DNA of 28,828 bases from UKL13-2 sp040006575 (lineage in GTDB: Bacteria; Pseudomonadota; Gammaproteobacteria; Burkholderiales; Usitatibacteraceae): positions 1-28,828 of the forward strand of contig JBDTWS010000031.1 in NCBI GenBank assembly GCA_040006575.1. Direction: 5' to 3'. The first letter of the stretch is position 1; the number at the start of each line of letters is the position of its first letter. The notes beneath the pieces were generated by a model, which was not told where the DNA came from, searched no databases, and was given only the letters and a program-made list of their open reading frames with translations. The position numbers and the translations under genes are program-made. This document shows, piece after piece, positions 1 through 7,406 of the stretch.

Positions 1-6
1 TTCCCG

Positions 7-48
7 GCATATTTTGACCTGCGAGGCGCGCCAATGCTGGAGTTTGGT
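7..48 (+). repeat. Dispersed intergenic repeat, copy A (single arm)
   Basis: This stretch just 3' of hemB matches two other intergenic places in the window (21561-21626 and 27919-27959). Shared features are GCAT...TT near the left end, CCTGCGA-GCGC in the middle (also in the reverse-complemented left arm of the 21.6 kb copy) and TGCTGGAGTTTGGT at the right end. Only one arm is visible; the window edge may hide another. Confidence 0.5.
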
Positions 49-55
49 TCTCCGC

Positions 56-1069
56 TTAACTTGTCGCCTTGTTCGTCACTATCGCCCGTGCGGCGTCAAG
101 TGCGAAGTAAGTCAGGATGCCGTCCGCACCCGCGCGCTTGAACGCCAGAAGCGATTCCAGCATGCAACCTTCCTCGTCGAGCCAGCCGTTCTGCGCCGCC
201 GCTTTCAGCATCGCGTATTCGCCCGACACCTGATACACAAACGTGGGCGCCGCGAATGTCGCCTTGCATCGCTGGACAATATCGAGATACGGCATTCCCG
301 GCTTGACCATGACCATGTCCGCACCTTCCTGCAGGTCGAGCGCGATTTCGCGCATCGCCTCATCGGAATTACCGGGATCCATCTGGTAATTTTTCTTGTC
401 ACTTTTCCCAAGATTGCCCGCAGAGCCCACTGCGTCGCGGAACGGCCCGTAAAACTTGCTCGCATACTTTGCCGAGTACGCCATGATGCAGGTGTGGACG
501 TGGCCTTTCCCGTCAAGCGCCTCACGAATGGCGCCGATGCGTCCGTCCATCATGTCCGACGGCGCAACGATGTCGACACCGGCCTCGGCCTGGCACAGCG
601 ACTGTTTTTGCAGGATAGCGACCGTGTCGTCGTTAAGAATGTAGCCCGCGTCATCGATCACCCCGTCCTGGCCATGAGACGTATAGGGATCGAGCGCGAC
701 ATCGCATACGATGCCCAGGTCCGGGAAGCGTTGCTTCAACTCCCTCACCGCGCGCGGCACGAGGCCCTTCGAATTGAAAGCCTCCTCCCCGCCGGGGGTT
801 TTCAGGGAGGCGTCAATGACCGGAAATAACGCAATTGCCGGGATGCCGAGCTTCACCGCTTCTTCGCAAACGCTGTACAGCAGGTCGACAGACACGCGTT
901 CGATTCCGGGCATTGACTTAACCGCCTGCCGCTGGTTTTTTCCATCGAGAATGAACACCGGATAGATGAAATCAGCAGGCGACAGCGAAGACTCGCGCAC
1001 CATGTCGCGGAGAAAACCGGTACGCCGTAACCGACGCATGCGGCGTGCAGGAAATTGGCCAATATTCAT
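56..1069 (-). CDS. hemB: Delta-aminolevulinic acid dehydratase (porphobilinogen synthase)
   Basis: Condenses two 5-aminolevulinate molecules into porphobilinogen, the second common step of haem synthesis, in the cytosol. The 337-residue product has the two Schiff-base lysines of the family: K201 in SAKYASKFYGPFR and K256 in MVKPGMPYLD. The metal loop reads DVALDPYTSHGQDG and lacks the cysteines of zinc enzymes, so a magnesium-dependent, Pseudomonas-type enzyme is likely. I chose the ATG at 1069 (MNIGQFPARRMRRLRR) because family members begin there and GGA lies a few bases upstream; an in-frame ATG at 1108 would add 13 residues without a convincing ribosome site. It lies downstream of engB on the same strand, with a 190-base structured spacer. 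hemL, the preceding pathway step, lies about 3 kb away. Identity is very secure; the start is fairly secure. Confidence 0.96.
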   Translation of the reverse strand: MNIGQFPARRMRRLRRTGFLRDMVRESSLSPADFIYPVFILDGKNQRQAVKSMPGIERVSVDLLYSVCEEAVKLGIPAIALFPVIDASLKTPGGEEAFNSKGLVPRAVRELKQRFPDLGIVCDVALDPYTSHGQDGVIDDAGYILNDDTVAILQKQSLCQAEAGVDIVAPSDMMDGRIGAIREALDGKGHVHTCIMAYSAKYASKFYGPFRDAVGSAGNLGKSDKKNYQMDPGNSDEAMREIALDLQEGADMVMVKPGMPYLDIVQRCKATFAAPTFVYQVSGEYAMLKAAAQNGWLDEEGCMLESLLAFKRAGADGILTYFALDAARAIVTNKATS

Positions 1070-1123
1070 AAAATTTTCCAGGGTTTGGTTCACTCTTGAT
1101 GGTGTCATATTTCAATTGCAATC

Positions 1124-1138
1124 CGGATTAGCAATCCG
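1124..1138. other. Small perfect stem-loop in the engB-hemB spacer
   Basis: CGGATT-AGC-AATCCG is a 6-bp perfect stem with a 3-base loop. It lies about 55 bases upstream of the hemB start and would fall in its leader RNA if engB and hemB are cotranscribed. No T-run follows on either strand, so it is not an obvious terminator. Confidence 0.35.
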
Positions 1139-1152
1139 TTGAACTTTCAGCA

Positions 1153-1194
1153 GCGGGGTCCCTCTTACTGTACGAGAGGCTTGCCTCTCCCCGC
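1153..1194. other. Compound hairpin in the engB-hemB spacer
   Basis: An outer stem GCGGGG (1153-1158) pairs with CCCCGC (1189-1194) and encloses a perfect inner hairpin AGAGGC-TT-GCCTCT (1175-1188). A second pairing, CCTCT with AGAGG (about 1161-1179), competes with the inner hairpin. There is no T-run on either side. It may be a leader structure for hemB, an mRNA processing or stability element after engB, or a degenerate repeat. Confidence 0.4.
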
Positions 1195-1251
1195 TTCTCC
1201 TCCCTGAGCGGGTGCCTGAATTTTGATAATACAAAAGTCAGGTTGTTCCGA

Positions 1252-1280
1252 GGGCACGGGTTACCCCTTTTCCCGTGCCC
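1252..1280 (+). other. Strong stem-loop overlapping the engB stop codon
   Basis: GGGCACGGG (1252-1260) pairs perfectly with CCCGTGCCC (1272-1280) across an 11-base loop that contains the engB stop codon. A T-rich run (TTTTCTTTT) follows on the plus strand only, so it has terminator form for plus-strand transcription, that is, antisense to engB. For engB mRNA it is a 3' hairpin without a U-tract. Confidence 0.45.
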
Positions 1281-1932
1281 TTTTCTTTTCTGCGGCCGAC
1301 GCTTCTTTCGCCTGGTCGCCGGGTAAATCGCGTGGCGATTCGCCGTTGAACAAATGTTCTATCGCGCGCTCGGCCGTTTCGACCCCTTCCTTTTTCAAAC
1401 TCGAAAAAAGTTGCGCAGACACGTTGTGATTTGCCAATTCCATTTGCTTGATCACTTTGCGCAAGGTCAGCGCCTGTTCGCTCTTGGAAAGCTTGTCCGA
1501 TTTCGTCAACAGGCAGTGAACCGGTTTTCCGGTCGGAAGATACCAGTCCAGCAACTTCACATCCAATGGCTTCAGCGGATGGCGCGCATCCATGATGAGC
1601 ACCAGGCCCTTCAACGCAACGCGCGTGCTCACATATGCGGCCATCACGTTTTGCCAGTGCGCTTTCACGCGCGCAGGCACTTCCGCGTAGCCGTAGCCGG
1701 GAAGATCGACCAGCGTGCGGTCGTCGCCCAGCGAAAAAAAGTTGATCAGCTGGGTGCGTCCAGGCGTTTTCGATACATACGCAAGACGCTTGTGGTTTGC
1801 GAGCGTGTTGATCGCACTCGACTTGCCCGAATTCGAGCGGCCGACGAAGGCCACCTCACGCCCCACATCTGGTAGCAATTGCTCAAGATCGTGAGCGGAT
1901 GCGGTATAGGAAGCGCGATCAAACAGTCCCAT
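1261..1932 (-). CDS. engB: Ribosome-biogenesis GTP-binding protein EngB/YsxC
   Basis: Small TRAFAC-class GTPase involved in large ribosomal subunit assembly and usually essential. The GTPase motifs appear in order: G1 GRSNSGKS (31-38), the G2 region around TPGRTQ (56-61), G3 DLPGYG (76-81), G4 TKSD (143-146) and G5-like SSLK. The C-terminal tail is short and rich in Lys, Arg and Ala (AEKKRARE). At 223 residues it has normal family length. The start ATG at 1932 has a strong AGAGGA ribosome site. It is divergent from the cytochrome c4 gene and upstream of hemB on the same strand. Nothing looks damaged. Confidence 0.96.
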   Translation of the reverse strand: MGLFDRASYTASAHDLEQLLPDVGREVAFVGRSNSGKSSAINTLANHKRLAYVSKTPGRTQLINFFSLGDDRTLVDLPGYGYAEVPARVKAHWQNVMAAYVSTRVALKGLVLIMDARHPLKPLDVKLLDWYLPTGKPVHCLLTKSDKLSKSEQALTLRKVIKQMELANHNVSAQLFSSLKKEGVETAERAIEHLFNGESPRDLPGDQAKEASAAEKKRAREKG

Positions 1933-1999
1933 GGTTTCCTCTTGTGGCGGGTTCAGATAAAATCATGGGCTTGGAAGGCAAAACTATCAAAGGGCGGCA

Positions 2000-2731
2000 A
2001 TGAAGCGGATTTTTCTAGCTGGGGTATTGTCCCTGGGCGCAATGATGGCACAGGCGAACACTGAGGCGGGCAAAGAGGCGAAATCGGATGCCAAGGCTGC
2101 TGTGGCCACCACGGCCGCCGCCGCCGCCGAATCCGCGACCAAAGCGCCTGACGTCCATGCCGCCGTACCTGCCGCACCCAACCGGGCTGCCCTGATGGCA
2201 CGTGGCCAGCAAATCGCCGGGGTCGTCTGCGTCGCCTGTCACGGACTGGACGGGATGAGCGCTGTGGCCACCAATCCCAACATTGCCGGAATGCCCGAGC
2301 AGTATATCGCCCGCCAGCTTGACCTGTTCAAATCGGGCACCCGCAAGAACGCAATTATGCAGGGTATGGCGGCGAACCTCACGGCCGAAGATATGAAAGC
2401 CCTGGGCACCTATTATTTCTCGCAGCGGGCCAAAGTGAACGCCGTTTCGCGTGACGCTGCACTCGCCACCCGGGGCCAGAAGATTTACCGCGCGGGTATT
2501 CCTGAACTCAAGGTGCCTGCATGTGCAGGTTGTCACGGTGGCGCCGGCGCCGGCATTCCAGCGATCTATCCACGCCTGGCCGGCCAATGGCCCGAGTACA
2601 CGCTGGATCAATTGAAGGCCTACACTGCGGTCACACGCAAGAACACGCAAATGAATGCCATCACGGCGCGCATGCGGGAAAGTAATATGCAGGCAGTTGC
2701 TGAATACATTGCCGGTATGCGAACCCGCTAG
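2000..2731 (+). CDS. Di-haem cytochrome c4, periplasmic, with Ala-rich N-terminal linker
   Basis: A periplasmic electron carrier that feeds terminal oxidases. The N-terminus MKRIFLAGVLSLGAMMAQA is a Sec signal peptide with a likely AQA cleavage site. Two haem-binding sites follow, CVACH (77-81) and CAGCH (175-179), each followed by the RKN-x-x-M segment typical of c4 axial methionines. The two halves resemble each other, as expected of the duplicated c4 fold. At 243 residues it is longer than usual c4 proteins; the excess is a Lys/Ala-rich, probably disordered stretch at residues 20-62 between signal peptide and first domain. ATG 2000 has AAAGGG upstream. A TAAAAT -10-like box at 1958-1963 lacks a good -35. 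It ends just before a perfect terminator. Confidence 0.93.
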   Translation: MKRIFLAGVLSLGAMMAQANTEAGKEAKSDAKAAVATTAAAAAESATKAPDVHAAVPAAPNRAALMARGQQIAGVVCVACHGLDGMSAVATNPNIAGMPEQYIARQLDLFKSGTRKNAIMQGMAANLTAEDMKALGTYYFSQRAKVNAVSRDAALATRGQKIYRAGIPELKVPACAGCHGGAGAGIPAIYPRLAGQWPEYTLDQLKAYTAVTRKNTQMNAITARMRESNMQAVAEYIAGMRTR

Positions 2732-2750
2732 CCAGGCGACAGGAAAAGAG

Positions 2751-2778
2751 AAAAAATCCGGCGATCGCCGGATTTTTT
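2751..2778. terminator. Perfectly palindromic bidirectional terminator
   Basis: A 28-base perfect palindrome: a run of A, then ATCCGGCGATCGCCGGAT at the core, then a run of T. It provides a GC stem plus a T-tract on either strand, and lies between the converging cytochrome c4 (stop 2731) and diguanylate cyclase (stop 2788) genes, so it can terminate both. Confidence 0.9.
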
Positions 2779-2787
2779 TCTCGCACA

Positions 2788-3981
2788 TCAGAAGCGGGAA
2801 TTTCCCCCGAGTGCTGCGTCGTAGAATCGCACGCAATTCTTCCCTGCGCGTTTTGCCTGGTACAGCGCCACGTCGGCGCTTTTCATCAGGTCCTCACGTT
2901 GTCGTCCATCGCGCGGGAACAGGCTCACACCAATGCTCGCGGTCACCTGTGCGCGCTCAATCCCGAGGACATACGGCTGCGCGATAACCGAAATCAATTT
3001 CTTCGCGACGTTTTCCGCCGTTTCCTGGTCGGATACTTGCGGAATGACAATGAGAAACTCATCGCCGCCCAGCCGGGACAGGTAGTCGGAATCCCGCAGT
3101 GCGCCACGGGTACGCCGCGCGACCTCTTTCAATAATGCGTCTCCCGCGTCGTGGCCCAGGTTGTCGTTGACGGATTTGAATCCATCCAGGTCGACCAGTA
3201 ACAAGGCAAAACCGCCGAGCGCGGCCTCCGTTTCCGCATTGCGCAAACGCAGGGAAATGTGCTCCATGAGCGCAGGGCGATTGAACAAATCCGTTAACGA
3301 ATCATGCGTTGCCTGGTGGGCAATACGCATCTGCGCCGCACGTTGTTCCAGGTTGAGCCGGCGCAACGTGCCGTAAAGAAAAACCAAAATGAAAGCGGAA
3401 GACGATATCAGGGCCAGGATGAGTCGGCGCACCTTGTCGCCATAGGAAATCTGGTCGGCTTCCAGGCTGTCCTGTTCACGACGGGCTTGTGCCAGCAACT
3501 GGTGTGCCAGGCCCAGCAGTTTTTCCTGGAGTGCGTCACCGATGTGATCGCGAACCATCGATTGCGCGGCGGCAAAACCCTGCGTGCGGCGGGCGTCAAC
3601 GATTTTTCGTTCGTCCGCGATAAACTGCCTCGCCAGGGAATCCAGCTCTACAAACCGTTGCGACAGCGCGCTGTATTCCTCGCGCTTTCCGGCGAGATAC
3701 ACAAGCTCGCCCTCGATTTCGACGGTCCCTGATCTGTATCGTCCCAGGTCACGCTCGTTGCCGGTGATGATGTAATTCTGCTCGCCGATATCGAGCGAGA
3801 GCGCATTGAAGCGAATGGAATCCAGGCTCGAAATAATCCGCTGCGCACGAAGAATTTTTTCGTTCGTGAAGATCAGGTTTTCCGCGGAAACCACCGCGAC
3901 GGTCGACACCGCCGAAATTGCCACCACCGCAAATACCAGCGCTGCGAGCGCGATATTGTCGATGGTGGCGGTCATTTTCAT
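2788..3981 (-). CDS. CHASE3-domain membrane diguanylate cyclase (GGDEF)
   Basis: Predicted to make cyclic di-GMP from two GTP in response to a periplasmic cue. A TM helix at about residues 9-32 is followed by a helical periplasmic CHASE3-like region (the DIGEQNYIITGNERDLGRY stretch is characteristic), a second TM helix at about 190-208 and a C-terminal GGDEF domain. The catalytic motif is intact (GGDEF, 305-309). An RDSD inhibitory I-site precedes it by exactly five residues, so product feedback inhibition is likely. There is no EAL domain. I chose ATG 3981 because it falls 7 bases after the hemL stop; upstream in-frame starts (4029, 4101) would overlap hemL. It is probably the last gene of thiD-thiE-hemL-GGDEF. 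The signal sensed cannot be read from the sequence. Confidence 0.88.
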   Translation of the reverse strand: MKMTATIDNIALAALVFAVVAISAVSTVAVVSAENLIFTNEKILRAQRIISSLDSIRFNALSLDIGEQNYIITGNERDLGRYRSGTVEIEGELVYLAGKREEYSALSQRFVELDSLARQFIADERKIVDARRTQGFAAAQSMVRDHIGDALQEKLLGLAHQLLAQARREQDSLEADQISYGDKVRRLILALISSSAFILVFLYGTLRRLNLEQRAAQMRIAHQATHDSLTDLFNRPALMEHISLRLRNAETEAALGGFALLLVDLDGFKSVNDNLGHDAGDALLKEVARRTRGALRDSDYLSRLGGDEFLIVIPQVSDQETAENVAKKLISVIAQPYVLGIERAQVTASIGVSLFPRDGRQREDLMKSADVALYQAKRAGKNCVRFYDAALGGNSRF

Positions 3982-3988
3982 GTGCGGT

Positions 3989-5278
3989 TCAAGCTTGGCC
4001 CGACTCGGTGAATGCGGCGCGTGCAGCATCGATGGTTGCCGCGACATCTTCAGCAGAATGCGCGGCAGAAACAAAACCGGCCTCATACGCCGACGGGGCA
4101 AGGTAGATGCCGCGCTTCAACATGGCGTGAAAAAAACGATTGAATCTTTCGCGATCGCCCTGCATTACCTCGGCATAAGTCTTTGGTGCTGCGGGCGCGA
4201 AAAACAGTCCGAACATTCCACCAAGGGAGGCGGTGGCAAACGGAACATTCAATTCGGCGGCAGTCTTTGCCAGGCCCGCCATCAACTCACCGGTGCGGCT
4301 CGACAGGCGATCGAAAAAACCGGGTACCGAAATCAGCTCCAGCGTTTTCAGCCCCGCCGCGACGGCAACCGGATTTCCGGAAAGCGTGCCGGCCTGGTAA
4401 ACCCCGCCCAATGGCGCGAGGTGCGCCATGATGTCGCGCCGGCCGCCAAATGCACCGACCGGCATGCCGCCGCCGATGACTTTTCCCAGCGTCGTCAGGT
4501 CCGGCGTGATGCCGAAATGTCCCTGCGCGCCGTGAAGCCCGACGCGAAAACCGGTCATCACTTCATCGAATATGAGCACGGCCCCGTGCTGCGTGCACAA
4601 CTTGCGCATAAGTTGCATATAGGCGGAATCGGGCCGAATGAAATTCATGTTGCCGGCAACCGGTTCAACAATTACGCAGGCAATCTCCGCGCCGCTGTCA
4701 TTGAAAATCCCTTCCAGCGCATCCGCGTTGTTAAAGTCGAGCACGATAGTGTGCGCAGCAACTTCCGGCGGCACGCCTGCTGAACTGGGGTTGCCGAAGG
4801 TCAGCGCGCCGGACCCCGCCTTGACCAGTAGCGCATCAGCGTGACCGTGGTAGCACCCTTCAAATTTGACAATTTTCTTGCGGCCGGTGAAGCCGCGCGC
4901 GAGGCGAATCGCGCTCATGGTCGCCTCGGTGCCGGAACTGACCAGGCGCACTTGTTCAATCGAGGGCAACAAGGCGCACAGGCGCTCGGCCATCTCCAAC
5001 TCAAGCTCCGTCGGTGCGCCAAACGAAAGCCCCATGGCAGCGCGGTCCTGCACCGCCTTGATCACGTCCGGGTGCGCGTGGCCAAGGACGGCCGGCCCCC
5101 ACGAACCTACGTAGTCGATGTATTTGTTACCGTCCACATCCCAAAGATACGCGCCCTTGCCCTCACGAAAGAAAATCGGCGTACCACCCACGGCACGAAA
5201 TGCGCGCACGGGTGAGTTCACGCCGCCGGGAATAAATTGTTGCGATCGTTCGAATAATTTTTTGCTGTTTTCAAACAT
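3989..5278 (-). CDS. hemL: Glutamate-1-semialdehyde 2,1-aminomutase
   Basis: PLP-dependent enzyme that turns glutamate-1-semialdehyde into 5-aminolevulinate in the C5 haem pathway, supplying the substrate of HemB (56-1069). The PLP lysine is K266 in TTLGKVIGGGMPVGAFGGR, almost the same number as in the E. coli enzyme. Other landmarks are the N-terminal SQQFIPGGVNSPVRAF, VSSGTEATMSAIRLAR and FDEVMTGFRV. It has 429 residues counting from ATG 5278 (MFENSKKLF), normal for the family; the frame stays open to 5362 but this extra stretch lies inside thiE. The ATG overlaps the thiE stop by 8 bases, suggesting translational coupling. Confidence 0.96.
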   Translation of the reverse strand: MFENSKKLFERSQQFIPGGVNSPVRAFRAVGGTPIFFREGKGAYLWDVDGNKYIDYVGSWGPAVLGHAHPDVIKAVQDRAAMGLSFGAPTELELEMAERLCALLPSIEQVRLVSSGTEATMSAIRLARGFTGRKKIVKFEGCYHGHADALLVKAGSGALTFGNPSSAGVPPEVAAHTIVLDFNNADALEGIFNDSGAEIACVIVEPVAGNMNFIRPDSAYMQLMRKLCTQHGAVLIFDEVMTGFRVGLHGAQGHFGITPDLTTLGKVIGGGMPVGAFGGRRDIMAHLAPLGGVYQAGTLSGNPVAVAAGLKTLELISVPGFFDRLSSRTGELMAGLAKTAAELNVPFATASLGGMFGLFFAPAAPKTYAEVMQGDRERFNRFFHAMLKRGIYLAPSAYEAGFVSAAHSAEDVAATIDAARAAFTESGQA

Positions 5279-5975
5279 GCTTGTCGAAGAGAGAGGTGAA
5301 TTGACGGGCGCGCATGACGACATTTTTAGCATCAAAAAGCGCGGAAATAACAGCGACGGCATTGACGCCAGCTTCGATCAATTGTGGCGCATTTTCAACC
5401 GTGATGCCGCCGATTGCCACCACAGGCAGGGTGAAACGCCGCCTGGCCTCGGCAATCAGCGATAGCGGGGCACGCATCGCGGCAGGCTTGGTGGACGACG
5501 GAAACATGCTGCCGAATGCAACATAGTCTGCCCCCGCTTCACTGGCGGAACGAGCTAGTTCGATATCGTTGTAGCAGGAGATGCCAATGATGAATCGGTG
5601 TCCGTCAGGTTCCGCGCCACGCGTTCGGGCCGCGCGCTTGCGCAAATCGTCCAGGCCGACGAGCGTGTGGCCTGGCATGTCATCGCGTCCAAGGTGTACG
5701 CCGTCCGAAAGTACGGCCAGCGCAAGTTCGAGGTCGTCATTGACGATGAAGGCGGCGCCCGCGTTTCGTACAATCTCCCGCAGCGCCAGTGCTTGATCAT
5801 GGGCAAGTGCTGCGCGCGCCGACTTGTTCCGGTACTGGACCAGGCGCGCGCCGCCTTCGAGCGCGTCACTTACAGCACGCAGCAGCTTGGACGTGTCGGT
5901 TTCATCCGGCGTTATTGCGTATAAGCCGTGTATCGGGTTGCGCGGCGCAATGTCATCGTCGTGGCGCGTGCTCAT
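5271..5975 (-). CDS. thiE: Thiamine-phosphate synthase
   Basis: Joins the pyrimidine HMP-PP and thiazole phosphate to make thiamine monophosphate. The TIM-barrel family signatures are present in order: GLYAITPD near the N-terminus, VQYRNKS (substrate diphosphate site), IVNDDLELA, GVHLGRDD, GISCYNDIELA, FGSMFPSSTK and VVAIGGI. Length is about 234 residues. The ATG at 5975 is preferred; a GTG at 5981, two codons upstream, is also possible, and neither has a clear ribosome site. It lies 43 bases after thiD and overlaps the start of hemL by 8 bases. It works directly downstream of ThiD, whose gene precedes it. No damage is seen. Confidence 0.94.
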   Translation of the reverse strand: MSTRHDDDIAPRNPIHGLYAITPDETDTSKLLRAVSDALEGGARLVQYRNKSARAALAHDQALALREIVRNAGAAFIVNDDLELALAVLSDGVHLGRDDMPGHTLVGLDDLRKRAARTRGAEPDGHRFIIGISCYNDIELARSASEAGADYVAFGSMFPSSTKPAAMRAPLSLIAEARRRFTLPVVAIGGITVENAPQLIEAGVNAVAVISALFDAKNVVMRARQFTSLFDKHV

Positions 5976-6018
5976 AGGCACGATTCAGCGGGATTGAAAA
6001 CCACAAGGACGGCGAACT

Positions 6019-6885
6019 TCAGTGCCTGACAGGCGCAGACGCCACCGAGCCGGGCTCATCTTCCCCGCCATTGGCATCATCCCGGGCCCAGAACAGGCGA
6101 TCCGGCACGTACTGGCCCATTCCCGGACGGAACCCATATTTTAGCGATTGCCAGGTGTAGTCCTGCGCTTCTCGTACTGCCTCGGAAATATCGAGGCCAC
6201 GCGCGATGGTCGCAGCAATCGCCGAGGCCAACGTGCACCCCGAGCCGTGATAACTGCCCGGCAGGCGAAACCAGGTGTCGCTGCGCAACAGGCCCTTGTC
6301 GCAAAACAGGGTGTTGATCACGTCTGGCGTCGACTCGTGTGTACCTGTCACCAGTACAAACTCGGCACCCAGTTCGACCAGTCGCATTGCCAGCAACTCG
6401 ATGCGCTGCTCATCCTCATCTTCATCGAGCGTCAGCCGGCGCAACTCTGGAGTATTGGGGGTAATGATCGTGCATTGCGGAATCAGTAATTCGCGAATGG
6501 CCGCCAGCGTTTCATCTCCCGCAAACTCGTCGCCGCGCGCCGACGCCAGCACCGGATCCAGGATCAGGGGGATTTCAGGATAGTCGGATACGATTTCCGC
6601 GATAACAGAGACGTTTTCGACGCTTCCCAGCACGCCGATCTTGAAGGCGGCGATGGGAACGTCCTCAAGAATGGATCGTGCCTGGTCCGCAACCCAGTCG
6701 GAATCGATCGGAAATATGTCTTCGACGCCGGAGGTGTCCTGCACGGTGATCGCGGTGATGACCGACAGCGGGTGGCAACCCATGCTGGCAAGTGTGAGAA
6801 CATCTGCCTGCATGCCCGCACCACTCGAAGGGTCGGTGGCCGCAAAGCTCAAAACGGCAGGTGGAGACTTGTGGAGATCGGGCAT
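6019..6885 (-). CDS. thiD: Hydroxymethylpyrimidine/phosphomethylpyrimidine kinase
   Basis: Ribokinase-family enzyme that phosphorylates HMP to HMP-P and then HMP-PP, the pyrimidine substrate of ThiE. The N-terminal FAATDPSSGAGMQADVLTLASMG is diagnostic of the family. Also present are TAITVQDTSGV, the KIGVLGS segment, LDPVLASARGDEF, TPNTPEL and the C-terminal anion-hole/catalytic motif GSGCTLASAIAATIA. At 288 residues the length is normal, with a short acidic tail. It is divergent from rubredoxin and heads the thiD-thiE-hemL-GGDEF run. I looked for a TPP riboswitch in the 114 bases upstream and saw none. Confidence 0.95.
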   Translation of the reverse strand: MPDLHKSPPAVLSFAATDPSSGAGMQADVLTLASMGCHPLSVITAITVQDTSGVEDIFPIDSDWVADQARSILEDVPIAAFKIGVLGSVENVSVIAEIVSDYPEIPLILDPVLASARGDEFAGDETLAAIRELLIPQCTIITPNTPELRRLTLDEDEDEQRIELLAMRLVELGAEFVLVTGTHESTPDVINTLFCDKGLLRSDTWFRLPGSYHGSGCTLASAIAATIARGLDISEAVREAQDYTWQSLKYGFRPGMGQYVPDRLFWARDDANGGEDEPGSVASAPVRH

Positions 6886-6999
6886 TTAGTCGGAATATCG
6901 GAGTGGGAATTTGGCAGCCGGCGCGATGATGTTGAACAGGCGCATCGCGTGCGGAGGCAGGGAGAAATGACCAATGTATTGTAGCGTTGAAAGTTGCGC

Positions 7000-7182
7000 A
7001 TGACAGAGACCACAGAGTTCAAGACATGGATGTGCCTGGTGTGCGGATTGATTTACGAGGAGTCGGCCGGCTGGCCGGAGGACGGCATTCCACCGGGAAC
7101 GCGATGGGAAGATGTTCCCATCAGCTGGTGCTGCCCGGAATGCGGCGCGCGGAAGGAAGATTTTGAAATGATCGAGGTTTAA
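7000..7182 (+). CDS. Rubredoxin
   Basis: Small electron carrier with one iron bound by four cysteines. Both knuckles are visible, CLVCG near the N-terminus and CPECG near the C-terminus, with the conserved core YEESAGWPEDGIPPGTRWEDVP split between them. It has 60 residues from ATG 7000; a TTG two codons earlier (6994) is a less likely start. It is divergent from thiD and 224 bases upstream of pilG on the same strand. In betaproteobacteria rubredoxin often lies here between thiD and pilus chemotaxis genes, but no functional link is established by this sequence. Confidence 0.95.
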   Translation: MTETTEFKTWMCLVCGLIYEESAGWPEDGIPPGTRWEDVPISWCCPECGARKEDFEMIEV

Positions 7183-7406
7183 CAACAGTTCACAATTTTG
7201 CAAACCTATAGTAGAGCTTGAATATTGCCCCGGTTGCTTATTGTTTCTAATGGGAAAACGCGATAATCTAAACCCCTTGAACCAGGCGTTTGTTGCGGTA
7301 TTTTGCATTCGTCGATATTGCTGACGGTGTAGGCGATATGCAGGTACGATGGCGCTTTACAAGACGAAACGGCTCCCAATCGTGAGGGCCGACAGGGAAA
7401 CGGGAC

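Noticed and set aside
14..829. A 271-codon plus-strand open frame over hemB
   Set aside because: It is antisense to a clear hemB with intact catalytic residues; its product has no recognisable motif and is Arg/His-rich like other shadow frames.
2015..2836. A 273-codon minus-strand open frame over cytochrome c4
   Set aside because: It is antisense to a gene with signal peptide and two haem motifs and spans the terminator, so it is a shadow.
6886..6999. TPP riboswitch upstream of thiD
   Set aside because: Searched for the conserved CTGAGA and the later thi-box core on the minus strand; neither is present.
7183..7406. Possible sigma-70 promoter for pilG (TATAGT at 7207-7212; TTGTTT and GATAAT at 7241-7267)
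   Set aside because: The available -35/-10 pairs have poor spacing (12, 15 or 22 bases). A promoter probably lies in these 224 bases but I cannot place it.
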